From assembly GCA_938017515.1 (NCBI GenBank), contig CALIJJ010000065.1:1-64000 (forward strand): 64,000 nucleotides of DNA. The letters run 5' to 3'. A program made the translations under genes and the position numbers. Within the stretch, counting starts at the first letter, position 1. Every line of letters begins with the position of its first letter. The DNA comes from an uncultured Pseudanabaenaceae cyanobacterium. GTDB lineage: Bacteria; Cyanobacteriota; Cyanobacteriia; PCC-9006; JAAUQQ01. The notes below the pieces were generated by a model, which did not search any database, was not told the DNA's origin, and saw nothing but the letters and a program-made list of their open reading frames with translations. Shown piece after piece: positions 9,960 through 19,743 of this stretch.

Positions 9960-10244
9960 GGGAGGATTGACGCGTTGCGATACCAAGACTGCGGCCTCAA
10001 TCGAGTTCGAAAAGAGTTTATCGATGGAGCATAGGCACCCGATCGCCGCAAGTTCCAAAAACGCGCCGCGAACCGATCATGACCGATAACTCCACGGGGT
10101 CCTGCCGCCCCCTGATATAAAGCTGTAATGAAAATTACCTGCTTTCAAAAGTTTACTCTGAAGTTGCTAGGGGGGAACTCCGTAGCGTTAACCAACTCTC
10201 TTTACACTGGCTATCGGAAAAGTTCAGCATTCCTACCTTAAAAC

Positions 10245-10688
10245 TTAGGACGCGCTGCGGGACAGTCTTGCTTCCAGGGCTGAGGTCAATCGATGGCCGG
10301 ACATCACCGCGCTGGACCAGCGATAGGTCTGGCGATTGACGCAATAAATCGTATCGAAACCGCTCCGGCGCTGGTTATCCTTGAGAGCCCAGTAGCGTTG
10401 AATAATTGACTCAGGCGCGAGCCACCCCTCCCCTTCCGCTTTGCCCAGGAGGCTATGCTCCATGACAAAGCTATAGCGCTGGGTCGCACTGTCAAAACGC
10501 CCCTTGTAGCGATACACAATATCCGGTGTGTCATCGTCAAACACAAGCTTCGTCACCATGGCAAACCAAGTATCCTTTCCCCAGGACACCAGCGTCTTAC
10601 CTCGAAGCGGAATCGTATGACCGTCACGCCCAATCCAGTTGCCATCAATGGTCCAACTGCCAGGCTCAATGAGGAACGAATGGGCCAC
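10245..10688 (-). CDS. Conserved hypothetical protein
   Basis: 147 aa, W/Y/F-rich beta-type sequence (MAHSFLIEPGSWTIDGNWIGRDGHTIPLRGKTLVSW). Confidence 0.55.
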   Translation of the reverse strand: MAHSFLIEPGSWTIDGNWIGRDGHTIPLRGKTLVSWGKDTWFAMVTKLVFDDDTPDIVYRYKGRFDSATQRYSFVMEHSLLGKAEGEGWLAPESIIQRYWALKDNQRRSGFDTIYCVNRQTYRWSSAVMSGHRLTSALEARLSRSAS

Positions 10689-10721
10689 CTGAAATGCGTT
10701 CCATGCTTGAATCGTTGCGCC

Positions 10722-11918
10722 CTATGCTAGCACGGCTTTGGGGCCTGAAACGGCATCATAATGACCCAAAATGCAGGGGGTGATCGCCCCGGTCACGCTG
10801 GGCAAATTGCCCGGAATTCCCTGCTGATGCCAGTGGGCCAGAATGGCGAAGGCGATCGCCTCCTTAAAGTCTGAATCAACTCCGGCGTCATCAGTGGTTT
10901 GCACCGTTGCCTCGGGCAATTGCTGGGCCAGCCGCGCCATTAAATAGCCATTGCGCCCCCCCCCGCCACCGACCAATACGGTATCGGGTAAAACCGTCAG
11001 AAAATCGCGGTAGTTTTGGGCAATGGACACCACCGTCAGTTCAGTCAGCGTCGCCAGAATATCTGCATCTACCAGATCGCGTGCTCGCATTTCCGCAAAA
11101 CACTGCTCAAAATACTCCCAGCCAAAAAGCTCTCGTCCCGTGGACTTCGGTGGCATCTGATGAAAATAGGGATGCTGGAGCCATTGATTGATCAGGTCCA
11201 GATCCGGCTTCCCCTGGGCCGCCCAAGCGCCATCAGCATCGTAGGTCAACGCTCCCTTGGAAAGCCGTTTAACCGCGATATCCAGGAGTGTGTTGCCAGG
11301 ACCGGTGTCCCAGCCACGAACCTGGGTCTGCCAATCGGATTGCTGCGTCGGTGGCAAATAGGTCAGATTGCCAATGCCACCAATATTTTGAATGCAGCGG
11401 TGTTCCGTCGGGTGGCCCAAGAGATAGGCGTCGATCGGCGGCACTAAGGGAGCCCCTTCCCCCCCCGCTGCAATATCAGCAACACGGAAATTGGAAATGG
11501 TCGAGATACCGGTTTTATGGGCGATCGCTGCTCCTCGCCCCAACTGCAGGGAGTAGGCCAAAGCTCGGGAACCATCGCTCGCAGGCGCAGAGCGGGGCCG
11601 GTGGAAAACGGTTTGGCCATGGGTGCCGATCAGGGTCGCTGGGTCCCCCCCTTGAGCCACAATCTTCTGCTGGAGGGCGATCGCCGCCGCCGCAAAGGCT
11701 GCCGCAATCTCATCATCCAGTCGTGCCAGCTCGGCCATGGACAGCGCCTCCCCTCGACAGAGAGCCAAGATGCGATCGCGCAATTCGGCTTCGTAGGCAT
11801 AGGTCTCTCCAGCCACCAACGTCACCCGCAAATCGAGCTGTCCTCCGGAAATATCCACGAGAGCAGCATCAATACCATCTACGGAGGTACCGCTCATCAG
11901 ACCAATAATGCGGGGCAT
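10722..11918 (-). CDS. anmK: Anhydro-N-acetylmuramic acid kinase
   Basis: [23 protein letters not shown]...[12 protein letters not shown]...[15 protein letters not shown]...[12 protein letters not shown]. Confidence 0.95.
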   Translation of the reverse strand: MPRIIGLMSGTSVDGIDAALVDISGGQLDLRVTLVAGETYAYEAELRDRILALCRGEALSMAELARLDDEIAAAFAAAAIALQQKIVAQGGDPATLIGTHGQTVFHRPRSAPASDGSRALAYSLQLGRGAAIAHKTGISTISNFRVADIAAGGEGAPLVPPIDAYLLGHPTEHRCIQNIGGIGNLTYLPPTQQSDWQTQVRGWDTGPGNTLLDIAVKRLSKGALTYDADGAWAAQGKPDLDLINQWLQHPYFHQMPPKSTGRELFGWEYFEQCFAEMRARDLVDADILATLTELTVVSIAQNYRDFLTVLPDTVLVGGGGGRNGYLMARLAQQLPEATVQTTDDAGVDSDFKEAIAFAILAHWHQQGIPGNLPSVTGAITPCILGHYDAVSGPKAVLA

Positions 11919-11981
11919 GGGTTTCTGTTGCTGATTAGGATTTGGCAGGGACTACGATGCGCTGGACTTCGTGAACTCGCG

Positions 11982-12704
11982 TCACTTCACGAGTCGATCG
12001 ATCGCCGTGTTGTCGCCAACCACCACCATAATTTGGCCCTTGTGGAGATGGCGACCGGGCTCAGGGTTGATCTGAAATTTTTGTTCGTCTCCCACCGCAA
12101 TCAGATTGAGACCAAACCGGGCACGCAGGTTAAGCTGAGCGATGGTTTGACCATCAAATTCTTCTGGAACCGCCACTTCCACGATGCTGTGCTCAGGATC
12201 AAGATTGAAGCGTTCTAGGATTTTGGGGCGAGTGAGCGATCGCGCCAAATTGCAGCCCATGTCGTATTCGGGAAAGACAACGCGATCGGCGCCAACCTTC
12301 TCCAACAGCTTGCCATGGGTCTCATTAGAAGCCTTCGCCACCACATAGGGCACGCCCCCTTCCTTCACATTGAGCGTGGTGATGATGCTCTCCTGAATGT
12401 AGTTGCCAATGGCAACAATCACCGTATCAAACTCAAACACCCCCGCTTCCTTCAAGGCCAGGGGCTCCGTGGAGTCAAGCTGAACGGCGTGGGCCGTAAT
12501 CTGGTCTGCCATGGCCTGGGCCACGAGCTTCTCATTACTGTCCAAGCCCAAAACGTCATAGCCCAGATGGTGCAGCGTTTTACAGACTGAGCGACCAAAA
12601 CGTCCTAAACCGATCACCGCAAACTGACGGCTTTCATTTTTTAAGTTGCGGAGCAGATTCAGGGAAGAAAGGTTCACAGTGCTCGTTCCAGGTTTGCCTC
12701 TCAA
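11982..12704 (-). CDS. ktrA: KtrA/TrkA-type potassium channel regulatory subunit (RCK)
   Basis: FAVIGLGRFGRSVCKTLHHLGYDVLGLDSNEKLV, a Rossmann TrkA-N domain, plus TrkA-C. An alternative GTG start is at 12677. Confidence 0.85.
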   Translation of the reverse strand: MRGKPGTSTVNLSSLNLLRNLKNESRQFAVIGLGRFGRSVCKTLHHLGYDVLGLDSNEKLVAQAMADQITAHAVQLDSTEPLALKEAGVFEFDTVIVAIGNYIQESIITTLNVKEGGVPYVVAKASNETHGKLLEKVGADRVVFPEYDMGCNLARSLTRPKILERFNLDPEHSIVEVAVPEEFDGQTIAQLNLRARFGLNLIAVGDEQKFQINPEPGRHLHKGQIMVVVGDNTAIDRLVK

Positions 12705-12752
12705 ATCCTAACCCACCCCAATCCTCATCTACCAGCCTCGATCTCGCATCCC

Positions 12753-14090
12753 CTAGCCCACCAGCAGGTCATCCTCGGGATAGCGAATCCGGCTGGGCTT
12801 TGGATCGCCCAACAGGGCACTCATGAGCAACAAAATCCCAACGCGCCCTGCATACATGGTCACAATCACAATCACCTTACTTTTCACGGAGAGAGCCGCC
12901 GTAATCCCGGTGGAGATACCCACGGTCGCAAAGGCTGAAACAGCCTCAAAAAAGAGATCAATGAAATCCATCTCCACCTCAGACCAGGAGAGGAGAATCG
13001 TGCAGACGATGACGCTCATCATGGAGCCAAAGACCACACCCACTGCTTTGAAAATCAGATCATTGGGCAGACGGCGATCGAAACAAATCACCTCATCCTT
13101 CTGGCGCAGAACCGAAGAGGTACAGCCTGCCAAAACGCGCATGGTCGTCGTTTTGACACCACCCCCTGTTCCGCCAGGGCTCGCCCCCACAAACATAAAG
13201 GCAATGGTGATAAACAGGCCCGCCTTGGTCATACTGCCTTGATCAATGCTGTTGAATCCAGCGGTGCGGGTCGTGACCGATTGGAACCAGGCTGAAAGGA
13301 GCTTCTGACCGAAGTTATCGCCCCCCAGCGTTCCAGGATTCATGAACTCCGTCACCAAAAAGGCCAGAGTCCCGAGCAACAAAAGCACAACTGTTGTTGT
13401 TGTGACAACCTTAAAATTAAGGGAGACCCAAAAGCGTCCGGGCTCCTTACGCAGGCTATCCCTGACAAACAAAAAGCCTTCCATAATGACTTTGTAGCCA
13501 ATCCCCCCCGCAATGATCAAAATGCTAATGACAGCAATGACAAAGGGTGAATGGGCATAGCGGACCAGGCTATCAGGGAATAAGCTAAACCCTGCATTAT
13601 TAAAAGCACTAATGCTGTGGAACAGACCATACCAAATCCCCTTTAGGGTGCCAAATTCTGGGATGAACTGGAACATCAGCAAAAATGCACCGGTCAGCTC
13701 AAACAACAGCGTCAAACCAATGATGGACTGAATGAGCTGCCGCGCCCCATCAATTCCAGGCAGGTCCATCGTTTGCTGAATCGCAATCTTCTCTTTGAGG
13801 CGAAAACGTTGGCCCAGCAACACTAGCAAAAAGGTGTTGACGGTCATGTAGCCTAAGCCGCCAATTTGGGCCAGCAACAAGACAACGAGTTGACCAAAAC
13901 CGCTGTAATAGCTGCTCACGTCCACCGTCGCTAACCCGGTGACACAAACCGCTGAGGTCGCAATAAACAGAGCATTGATAGGATCACTCCACTCCCCCGT
14001 CGCCGTGGAAATGGGCAAGAGCAGCAACACCGTCCCCACCAACGCTAACGTCAAAAAGCCCAAACACACGGTCCGGGGGACAGTCATCAT
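12753..14090 (-). CDS. ktrB: KtrB/TrkH-family K+ (Na+-dependent) transporter
   Basis: Polytopic protein with TrkH pore motifs (TSAVCVTGLATVD, AFNNAGFSL, VTTRTAGFNSID). Start re-assigned to ATG 14090, overlapping the tenA stop. Confidence 0.88.
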   Translation of the reverse strand: MMTVPRTVCLGFLTLALVGTVLLLLPISTATGEWSDPINALFIATSAVCVTGLATVDVSSYYSGFGQLVVLLLAQIGGLGYMTVNTFLLVLLGQRFRLKEKIAIQQTMDLPGIDGARQLIQSIIGLTLLFELTGAFLLMFQFIPEFGTLKGIWYGLFHSISAFNNAGFSLFPDSLVRYAHSPFVIAVISILIIAGGIGYKVIMEGFLFVRDSLRKEPGRFWVSLNFKVVTTTTVVLLLLGTLAFLVTEFMNPGTLGGDNFGQKLLSAWFQSVTTRTAGFNSIDQGSMTKAGLFITIAFMFVGASPGGTGGGVKTTTMRVLAGCTSSVLRQKDEVICFDRRLPNDLIFKAVGVVFGSMMSVIVCTILLSWSEVEMDFIDLFFEAVSAFATVGISTGITAALSVKSKVIVIVTMYAGRVGILLLMSALLGDPKPSRIRYPEDDLLVG

Positions 14091-14776
14091 GCCTCTACCT
14101 CCCAAGCAGCCTGAAAGAAATCCAATTCGCACTGCATCGCGTAGCGGTAGGCAGTCCTCATTGCATCATGCCCAGGACTATCCAGCGTTCTAGCATAATT
14201 ATCCAGTAGCGTTTCGAGCTGTTGGGCTAGCGCTTCAAAAAAGGGCTCGTTGTAGGTCCTAATCCAGTCGCCATAGGCATGGTCCGGCCTAGCAGATTGA
14301 GCTGGGCCAGATTGAGCTAGGCCAGATTGAGCTAGGCCAGATTGAACTGCCAAAGCCTGCCCCAGAAAAGCGTAGAGCCGCATACAAGGGGCCATCGCGG
14401 CGGCGGTAACAGCAAGAGGCTGACTCCAGGCGGTGGCCGTCAGAAAATCGACATAGCGGCGGGTGGTCACGCCAGGGGTCACCCGTTCGAGATCAACGCC
14501 CCACTGATGGGCATAGCTCCCGTGCAGCTTCAGCTCCTCCAAAACACCGCCCGCCAATCCGTGGAAAAGCCCAAAGGCTTCAGCAGTGGGTGCTTTGGCA
14601 GCACAAACGCTGTAGGCCCGGGCAAAGGCATCCAGGAAAAACGCGTCTTGGCCAACGTAATAGGCAAACTTGGCCTTGGGCAGGCTGCCATCCGCAATCC
14701 CTTGGACAAAACCATTGTGTAGACAGGCTTGGGTCAGGGATTGATTGGCATCCCAGAGGTCAGTGGCGAGGCTCAT
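14087..14776 (-). CDS. tenA: TenA family protein (thiaminase II-like)
   Basis: MSLATDLWDANQSLTQACLHNGFVQGIADGSLPKAKFAYYVGQDAFFLDAFARAYS is the TenA N-terminal signature. Confidence 0.85.
   Translation of the reverse strand: MSLATDLWDANQSLTQACLHNGFVQGIADGSLPKAKFAYYVGQDAFFLDAFARAYSVCAAKAPTAEAFGLFHGLAGGVLEELKLHGSYAHQWGVDLERVTPGVTTRRYVDFLTATAWSQPLAVTAAAMAPCMRLYAFLGQALAVQSGLAQSGLAQSGPAQSARPDHAYGDWIRTYNEPFFEALAQQLETLLDNYARTLDSPGHDAMRTAYRYAMQCELDFFQAAWEVEA
14290..14345. repeat. In-frame 15-bp tandem repeat inside tenA
   Basis: Repeated gctaggccagattga units encode QSGLAQSGLAQSGPAQS. Confidence 0.85.
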
Positions 14777-14895
14777 CGATGCATCTGACAGGTAACATTT
14801 GCCCAGCCATTATGGCTCAGCTCGACACCTTGGGGTCTTTGCCGGGTTGAGCGAGACGCACCATTGTCTTGAGATTCTTCAAAATCCCAGCCGCT

Positions 14896-15933
14896 TTAGG
14901 CTGACAATTTTGGCAAACCCAAGACGTCTCCCCGGCCTGCAACCACCGAGCCCACTTGCCAAGCAGCAAGACCTTGGGACTGGAAAAAGGCGATCGCCTC
15001 CGCCCCAACCTCCGACGGCACAATCACCACATAGCCAACGCCCATATTGAACGTCTCAAACATTGCCCGAGGATCGACATCCCCGGCATCCTGCAACCAC
15101 TGAAACACCGTCGGAATCTCCCAGGATGCCAGATCAATCTGGATGCTCTGGTCACTGCCAAGGCAACGGGGCAAATTCTCCGGCAACCCACCGCCCGTGT
15201 TGTGAGCCATGGCATGGATCGTGAAGTCCTGCTTCAAGGCCGCTAACACCGATTTGACATAGAGCTGGGTCGGCGTCAGAAAAACATCACCCAGGGTTTT
15301 CTCACCGAACGCTTCGACCTGATCAGTCCAACTCAAGTTCTGGGTTTCGATGATTTTGCGAACTAAGCTGTAGCCATTGCTGTGAACACCGCTGCTGGGG
15401 AGGGCGATCGCCACATCCCCCACCGCCACCTGGGAACCGTCAATAATCTCCGACTTCTCCACAATTCCGACACAAAATCCCGCCAGGTCATACTCCCCCG
15501 GGCCATAGAACCCTGGCATCTCCGCCGTTTCCCCTCCCGAAAGCGCACACCCCGACTCCTTACAGCCCTCAGCAATGCCGCAGACAACCGCCGCAAGCTG
15601 CTCCTCATTGAGCTTTCCCGTGGCAATGTAGTCCAAAAAGAACAGCGGCTCAGCCCCACAGGTCAGCACATCGTTAACACACATGGCCACCAAATCAATC
15701 CCCACCGTCTCGTGACGATCCAGCTGGTGGGCCAGCTTGAGCTTGGTCCCCACACCATCAGTTCCAGACACCAAAACCGGCTGACGGTAACCCGCTGGCA
15801 ATTCAAACAGCCCTCCAAAGCCGCCTAAGCCACCCAAGACCCCTGGGCGATGTGTCGCGGCCACCATGTCTTTAATCCTTGACACAAATTGGCGGCCCGC
15901 CTCAACATCCACACCCGCAGCACGATAGTCCAT
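14896..15933 (-). CDS. purM: Phosphoribosylformylglycinamidine cyclo-ligase
   Basis: [20 protein letters not shown]...[15 protein letters not shown]...[10 protein letters not shown]...[11 protein letters not shown]. Start at ATG 15933. Confidence 0.95.
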   Translation of the reverse strand: MDYRAAGVDVEAGRQFVSRIKDMVAATHRPGVLGGLGGFGGLFELPAGYRQPVLVSGTDGVGTKLKLAHQLDRHETVGIDLVAMCVNDVLTCGAEPLFFLDYIATGKLNEEQLAAVVCGIAEGCKESGCALSGGETAEMPGFYGPGEYDLAGFCVGIVEKSEIIDGSQVAVGDVAIALPSSGVHSNGYSLVRKIIETQNLSWTDQVEAFGEKTLGDVFLTPTQLYVKSVLAALKQDFTIHAMAHNTGGGLPENLPRCLGSDQSIQIDLASWEIPTVFQWLQDAGDVDPRAMFETFNMGVGYVVIVPSEVGAEAIAFFQSQGLAAWQVGSVVAGRGDVLGLPKLSA

Positions 15934-16725
15934 GATTTCGCTCTCTTTGGTAACCCACCCCAAGAACCCGCCCCCTTTCGGAGAATTAGGCTTCGGGGCC
16001 AGTGCTTATTCTGCCGAGCGAGTTAGCCCCAGGGCAAGCTTTTAAGCGATTTTCTAAGCCGATCAAAATGAACCTTAATGTTGCTCAGATCAGAATCTGT
16101 GATTAGACAAAACACAGAGAAGAATCTGCTTCATATTCATAGAACGACATCAGCTTTTATCTAAAATTTTGATGAACTTAATTGCACTGATTAGATTCTC
16201 TAATCAAACTGCTCAGACACCGATGTCTGGAACAGATAACAAACTCAACTTCGGCTGCAAGCAAAAGCACTAGAATACTTACACCAAGAGAGATTACGGC
16301 GAAACGATCTCCCATCAAAGTTTCGAAAAAACACCAACAAAGCAGTCAAGAAAGCTAGCCTCATCCCCTTCAAAAAGACAAAGTCAACATTGCTCGACAA
16401 AAGCCACTTTTATCCGCACCCAATCAGGGATAAGGTGACTTCAGTCCGTGCTCATATCATTGAGTTCGATTAATTTCATCACCCGTTCCACTGTGTTCAA
16501 CCCAAAAACTTCGTGGTACGGTCATGAAGTTATGTAAAGAAAGTCCGTGATATCGGGTTCGATTCGATCGCTGTTGCCCTAGCACAAGAGCCTGAACGGC
16601 TCTGTCAGTGGGCAGATGGGCGAGTTCGAAGACACAGTTTTTTGATTGGTTTTGGGGGCTATTTTCCCAGCTCAAATCCTTTCAATGGTTGTAGCGAGAA
16701 CCCCTGCTGAACTCAAATAGAGGAT

Positions 16726-17745
16726 ATGCAATACAAACGTTTGGGCAACTTAGTTGCCGTTGTGCTGGCTTCCGCTGTGGGCTGGAATGTCACAACCAAT
16801 TTGAAACCCTTACAAGCAGAGACTTCAGAAGAGGCAGCGACCCTCGCCACTGAGTCCGCCCAACCTTCTTCTACCGACGTCGCCAAAGTTGGTGAGCCCG
16901 CCTCCACCCAGCGCGAATCCCTGGACACTCAGTCAGAGTCCACGATCGCCAAAGTTTTTTCCCACGAACTTGAGTCCCGCCCCGCCGCTACAGTCTATGT
17001 GCGGGACATTCCGGTCCTAACCTTCATCCAGGACGAGAGCGAAGCAGACGCGCAAGAAATAGCTGCTGATGTTCCTGTCGATGAAGTCCGCAAACTCGCC
17101 ACCAAAGCGATTGCTGAGGTTGTCGATGAGACCTCCCCGCTTTGGAAGGCCAACCAACTGGCTTCCACATTCAACCAGCTCAGCCAGTCCGGTGATGTGA
17201 AGGCTGAAGAGATTTCGGTGCGATGGGAGAATGATGCCTATCTCGTCGAGATGGACGACACCACCTTGGTCACTCTGGACGATGCCATCATTCTGCCGGA
17301 CACCACGGGTGCCCGGGCTGAGGATGCACTGCAGGCCACAAATCGCCTGCGCCGTCTTCTGGGTGTTGAGGCGGCTGAGCCGCTGTCTGAAGTGGCTGAC
17401 TTGCCTGCTCCCCCTGAGCCTGAGCCTGCCCCCGTGGTTGCTCAAGCAAGTTCCTACTATCAGGAAGGCTGGGCCTCCTGGTACGGTCCTGGTTTCCACG
17501 GCAACCTGACAGCCAACGGCGAAATCTACAACCAGAATGCGCTTACGGCGGCCCATCGTTACCTGTCCTTTGGCACCTGGGTTCGGGTCACCAACCTGAA
17601 TAACGGCTACGCGGTGAACGTTCGGATTAATGATCGGGGTCCCTATGCAGGCGATCGCGTCATCGATCTCTCCGCTGGCGCAGCCGACTATATTGGTCTG
17701 ACCAATTCCGGTGTTGCTCCCGTGCGCATCGACATTTTGAACTAA
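16726..17745 (+). CDS. rlpA: RlpA-like double-psi beta-barrel protein, septal ring lytic transglycosylase family
   Basis: C-terminal GWASWYGPGFHGNLTANGEIYNQNALTAAHRYLSFGTWVRVTNLNNGYAVNVRINDRGPYAGDRVIDLS. Confidence 0.88.
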   Translation: MQYKRLGNLVAVVLASAVGWNVTTNLKPLQAETSEEAATLATESAQPSSTDVAKVGEPASTQRESLDTQSESTIAKVFSHELESRPAATVYVRDIPVLTFIQDESEADAQEIAADVPVDEVRKLATKAIAEVVDETSPLWKANQLASTFNQLSQSGDVKAEEISVRWENDAYLVEMDDTTLVTLDDAIILPDTTGARAEDALQATNRLRRLLGVEAAEPLSEVADLPAPPEPEPAPVVAQASSYYQEGWASWYGPGFHGNLTANGEIYNQNALTAAHRYLSFGTWVRVTNLNNGYAVNVRINDRGPYAGDRVIDLSAGAADYIGLTNSGVAPVRIDILN

Positions 17746-17766
17746 CCCTGGTTGAACTAACCCTGG
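17737..17766. repeat. Perfect 15-bp tandem duplication across the rlpA stop codon
   Basis: ttgaactaaccctgg x2; creates a second in-frame TAA. Confidence 0.95.
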
Positions 17767-17784
17767 AATCTCAATTCCTTTGAG

Positions 17785-17812
17785 CGGAGCTTCTTGAACG
17801 AAGCTCCGTTTA
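17785..17812 (+). terminator. Likely intrinsic terminator after rlpA
   Basis: CGGAGCTTC-ttgaac-GAAGCTCCG with a short, weak T tract. Confidence 0.65.
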
Positions 17813-17948
17813 AGCTTTTATGATGTACGGGGCAATTGCCTATCGATTTGCAAGCCATCCATTCGCCAACCCTTGGGGCGTTGTCTGGGCTATTTTGCGG
17901 GTCGATGGTGGATGTCCATGACGACCCATCATTGCTTAGGAGAGTTCT

Positions 17949-19583
17949 GTGCGCTGTTTTTCCACGGTAGCGGCTTTGCAGCGTCAGCTTCGAGATGCCT
18001 CTATGGTTGGCTTTGTGCCGACGATGGGGGCATTACATTTAGGCCACAAAAGCCTCATTGATCGTGCTCGACGGGACAACGACGTGGTCGTGGTCTCCAT
18101 CTTCGTCAATCCACTCCAATTTGCACCTGGCGAAGATTTGGAAAACTATCCCGCAACCCTAGCGGCAGATCGTGCCCTCTGCGAGGCCGCAGGGGTCGAT
18201 ATTTTATTTTTACCCAACGCCACCACACTCTATGGCAACAAGCTAGGGAGCAGCCACTCAGGCGATCGCAGCGCCGATAGCAATGTTCAGGCGGGGTTGA
18301 GTCCAGAGCTGACCCAGGTACATCCCCCAGAAGCAATGGTGCGTCAGCTCTGTGGGCGATCGCGTTCCGGCCATTTCCAGGGCGTCGCCACAGTGGTCAC
18401 CAAACTGCTCAATATTGTGCGACCCACCCGCGCCTACTTTGGCCAAAAGGATGCTCAACAGCTCGCCATCATCCGTCGCCTTGCCACAGACCTCAACCTC
18501 CCAGGTGAGATTATCGGCTGCCCCATTGTGCGGGAGCCCAGTGGCCTCGCCCTCAGCTCCCGCAACGCCTATCTGTCGCCCCAAGAAGCCCAACAGGCCA
18601 CAGCTTTGTCACGAGGATTACACAAAGCGCGAGAAGTGTTTAAGAATGGAGAGCGGTGCGGCTCCGCCCTCGTGGCGGTCGTCCGGTCGGTTATGGCCGA
18701 GGCGGACTTGGAGCCGGAATACATTGAATTAGTGCATCCGGATACCGTACAGCCCATTAAAAGGATTGAAGAGGTAGGACTTTTGGCGATCGCAGCGCAA
18801 GTGGGCTCCGCCCGACTGATTGACAACACCATTCTGGAGCGCTCCCCCAAAGACAACGAGGGAGCCCAGCAGCAAGGTACCGTGGCCATGGACGGACCAG
18901 CGGGGGCGGGCAAATCCACCGTGACGCGCCGAGTGGCCCAGGCCCTGGGTCTGCGCTATTTAGATACGGGCGCAATGTATCGAGCCCTGACTTGGTTAGT
19001 ACTCGACGCAGACATCGACCCCACAGACGAAGCAGCCGTTGCTGAACTCATGGCAACCCGGGCCATTCGGTTTGACTTTCCTCAATTGGATACAGGTACC
19101 GAGCCAGGCTCCCAAATCACGCGGGTATGGGCGGAGGAAGCATCTGGGGGCGATCGCGAGATCACCCAGGAAATTCGCACCCCCCGGGTTAGCCAAAACG
19201 TTTCCACGGTGGCAGCCCAACCCCTCGTACGCGAACACTTGGTTAAGCAGCAACAGCAATACGGTCTCCAGGGCGGCATCGTCGCAGAAGGCCGTGACAT
19301 CGGCACCACGGTATTTCCCCAGGCAGAGCTGAAGATCTTTCTGACCGCCACCATTGCAGAACGGGCCAAGCGGCGTCTGCTGGACCTAGAGCAACAGGGA
19401 CAGACCCCACCCAAGCTGATCGAGCTAGAAGCCCAGATTGCTGAACGAGACCACAAGGACAGCACCCGAGCCGTTTCCCCCCTAAAAAAAGCCGATGATG
19501 CCATCGAACTTTTAACCGACGGTCTCACAATCGAGGAAGTAACCGAAAAGATTGTTGCCCTCTACCGTGAACGCAGCACATAG
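17949..19583 (+). CDS. panC/cmk: Bifunctional pantothenate synthetase / cytidylate kinase
   Basis: N-terminal PanC (VGFVPTMGALHLGHKSLIDRAR, GQKDAQQLAIIRR) followed by Cmk (VAMDGPAGAGKSTVTRRVAQALGLRYLDTGAMYRALT). GTG start. Confidence 0.95.
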   Translation: MRCFSTVAALQRQLRDASMVGFVPTMGALHLGHKSLIDRARRDNDVVVVSIFVNPLQFAPGEDLENYPATLAADRALCEAAGVDILFLPNATTLYGNKLGSSHSGDRSADSNVQAGLSPELTQVHPPEAMVRQLCGRSRSGHFQGVATVVTKLLNIVRPTRAYFGQKDAQQLAIIRRLATDLNLPGEIIGCPIVREPSGLALSSRNAYLSPQEAQQATALSRGLHKAREVFKNGERCGSALVAVVRSVMAEADLEPEYIELVHPDTVQPIKRIEEVGLLAIAAQVGSARLIDNTILERSPKDNEGAQQQGTVAMDGPAGAGKSTVTRRVAQALGLRYLDTGAMYRALTWLVLDADIDPTDEAAVAELMATRAIRFDFPQLDTGTEPGSQITRVWAEEASGGDREITQEIRTPRVSQNVSTVAAQPLVREHLVKQQQQYGLQGGIVAEGRDIGTTVFPQAELKIFLTATIAERAKRRLLDLEQQGQTPPKLIELEAQIAERDHKDSTRAVSPLKKADDAIELLTDGLTIEEVTEKIVALYRERST

Positions 19584-19648
19584 AGGCCTATATTTCGCCG
19601 TCGTAGTCCAGGAAATCGAGTAGTCTCACTGAAAAAATTCAGCCTCGT

Positions 19649-19735
19649 CGAAGGTTCAATGAATAGGTGGCATCTACCCCATCTTGAGCAATCCAGCTTG
19701 AAACTGGTTTCGCTTGGCCTACTCATTGAACTTCG
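19649..19735. repeat. Near-perfect long inverted repeat (~19-bp arms) upstream of the DUF4114-like gene
   Basis: Left arm CGAAGGTTCAATGAATAGG (19649-19667); right arm CCTACTCATTGAACTTCG (19718-19735); one mismatch and one bulge. Confidence 0.75.
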
Positions 19736-19743
19736 GCAGATTC

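Noticed and set aside
11288-11908. 206-aa plus-strand ORF opposite anmK
   Set aside because: Antisense shadow of a confident gene; low-complexity R/P/S-rich composition typical of GC-rich antisense frames.
16441-16725. Possible c-di-AMP (ydaO) riboswitch ahead of rlpA
   Set aside because: Looked for the GGGGGAACC/GGGGUGAAUC-type conserved core and did not find it; left as an open intergenic question.
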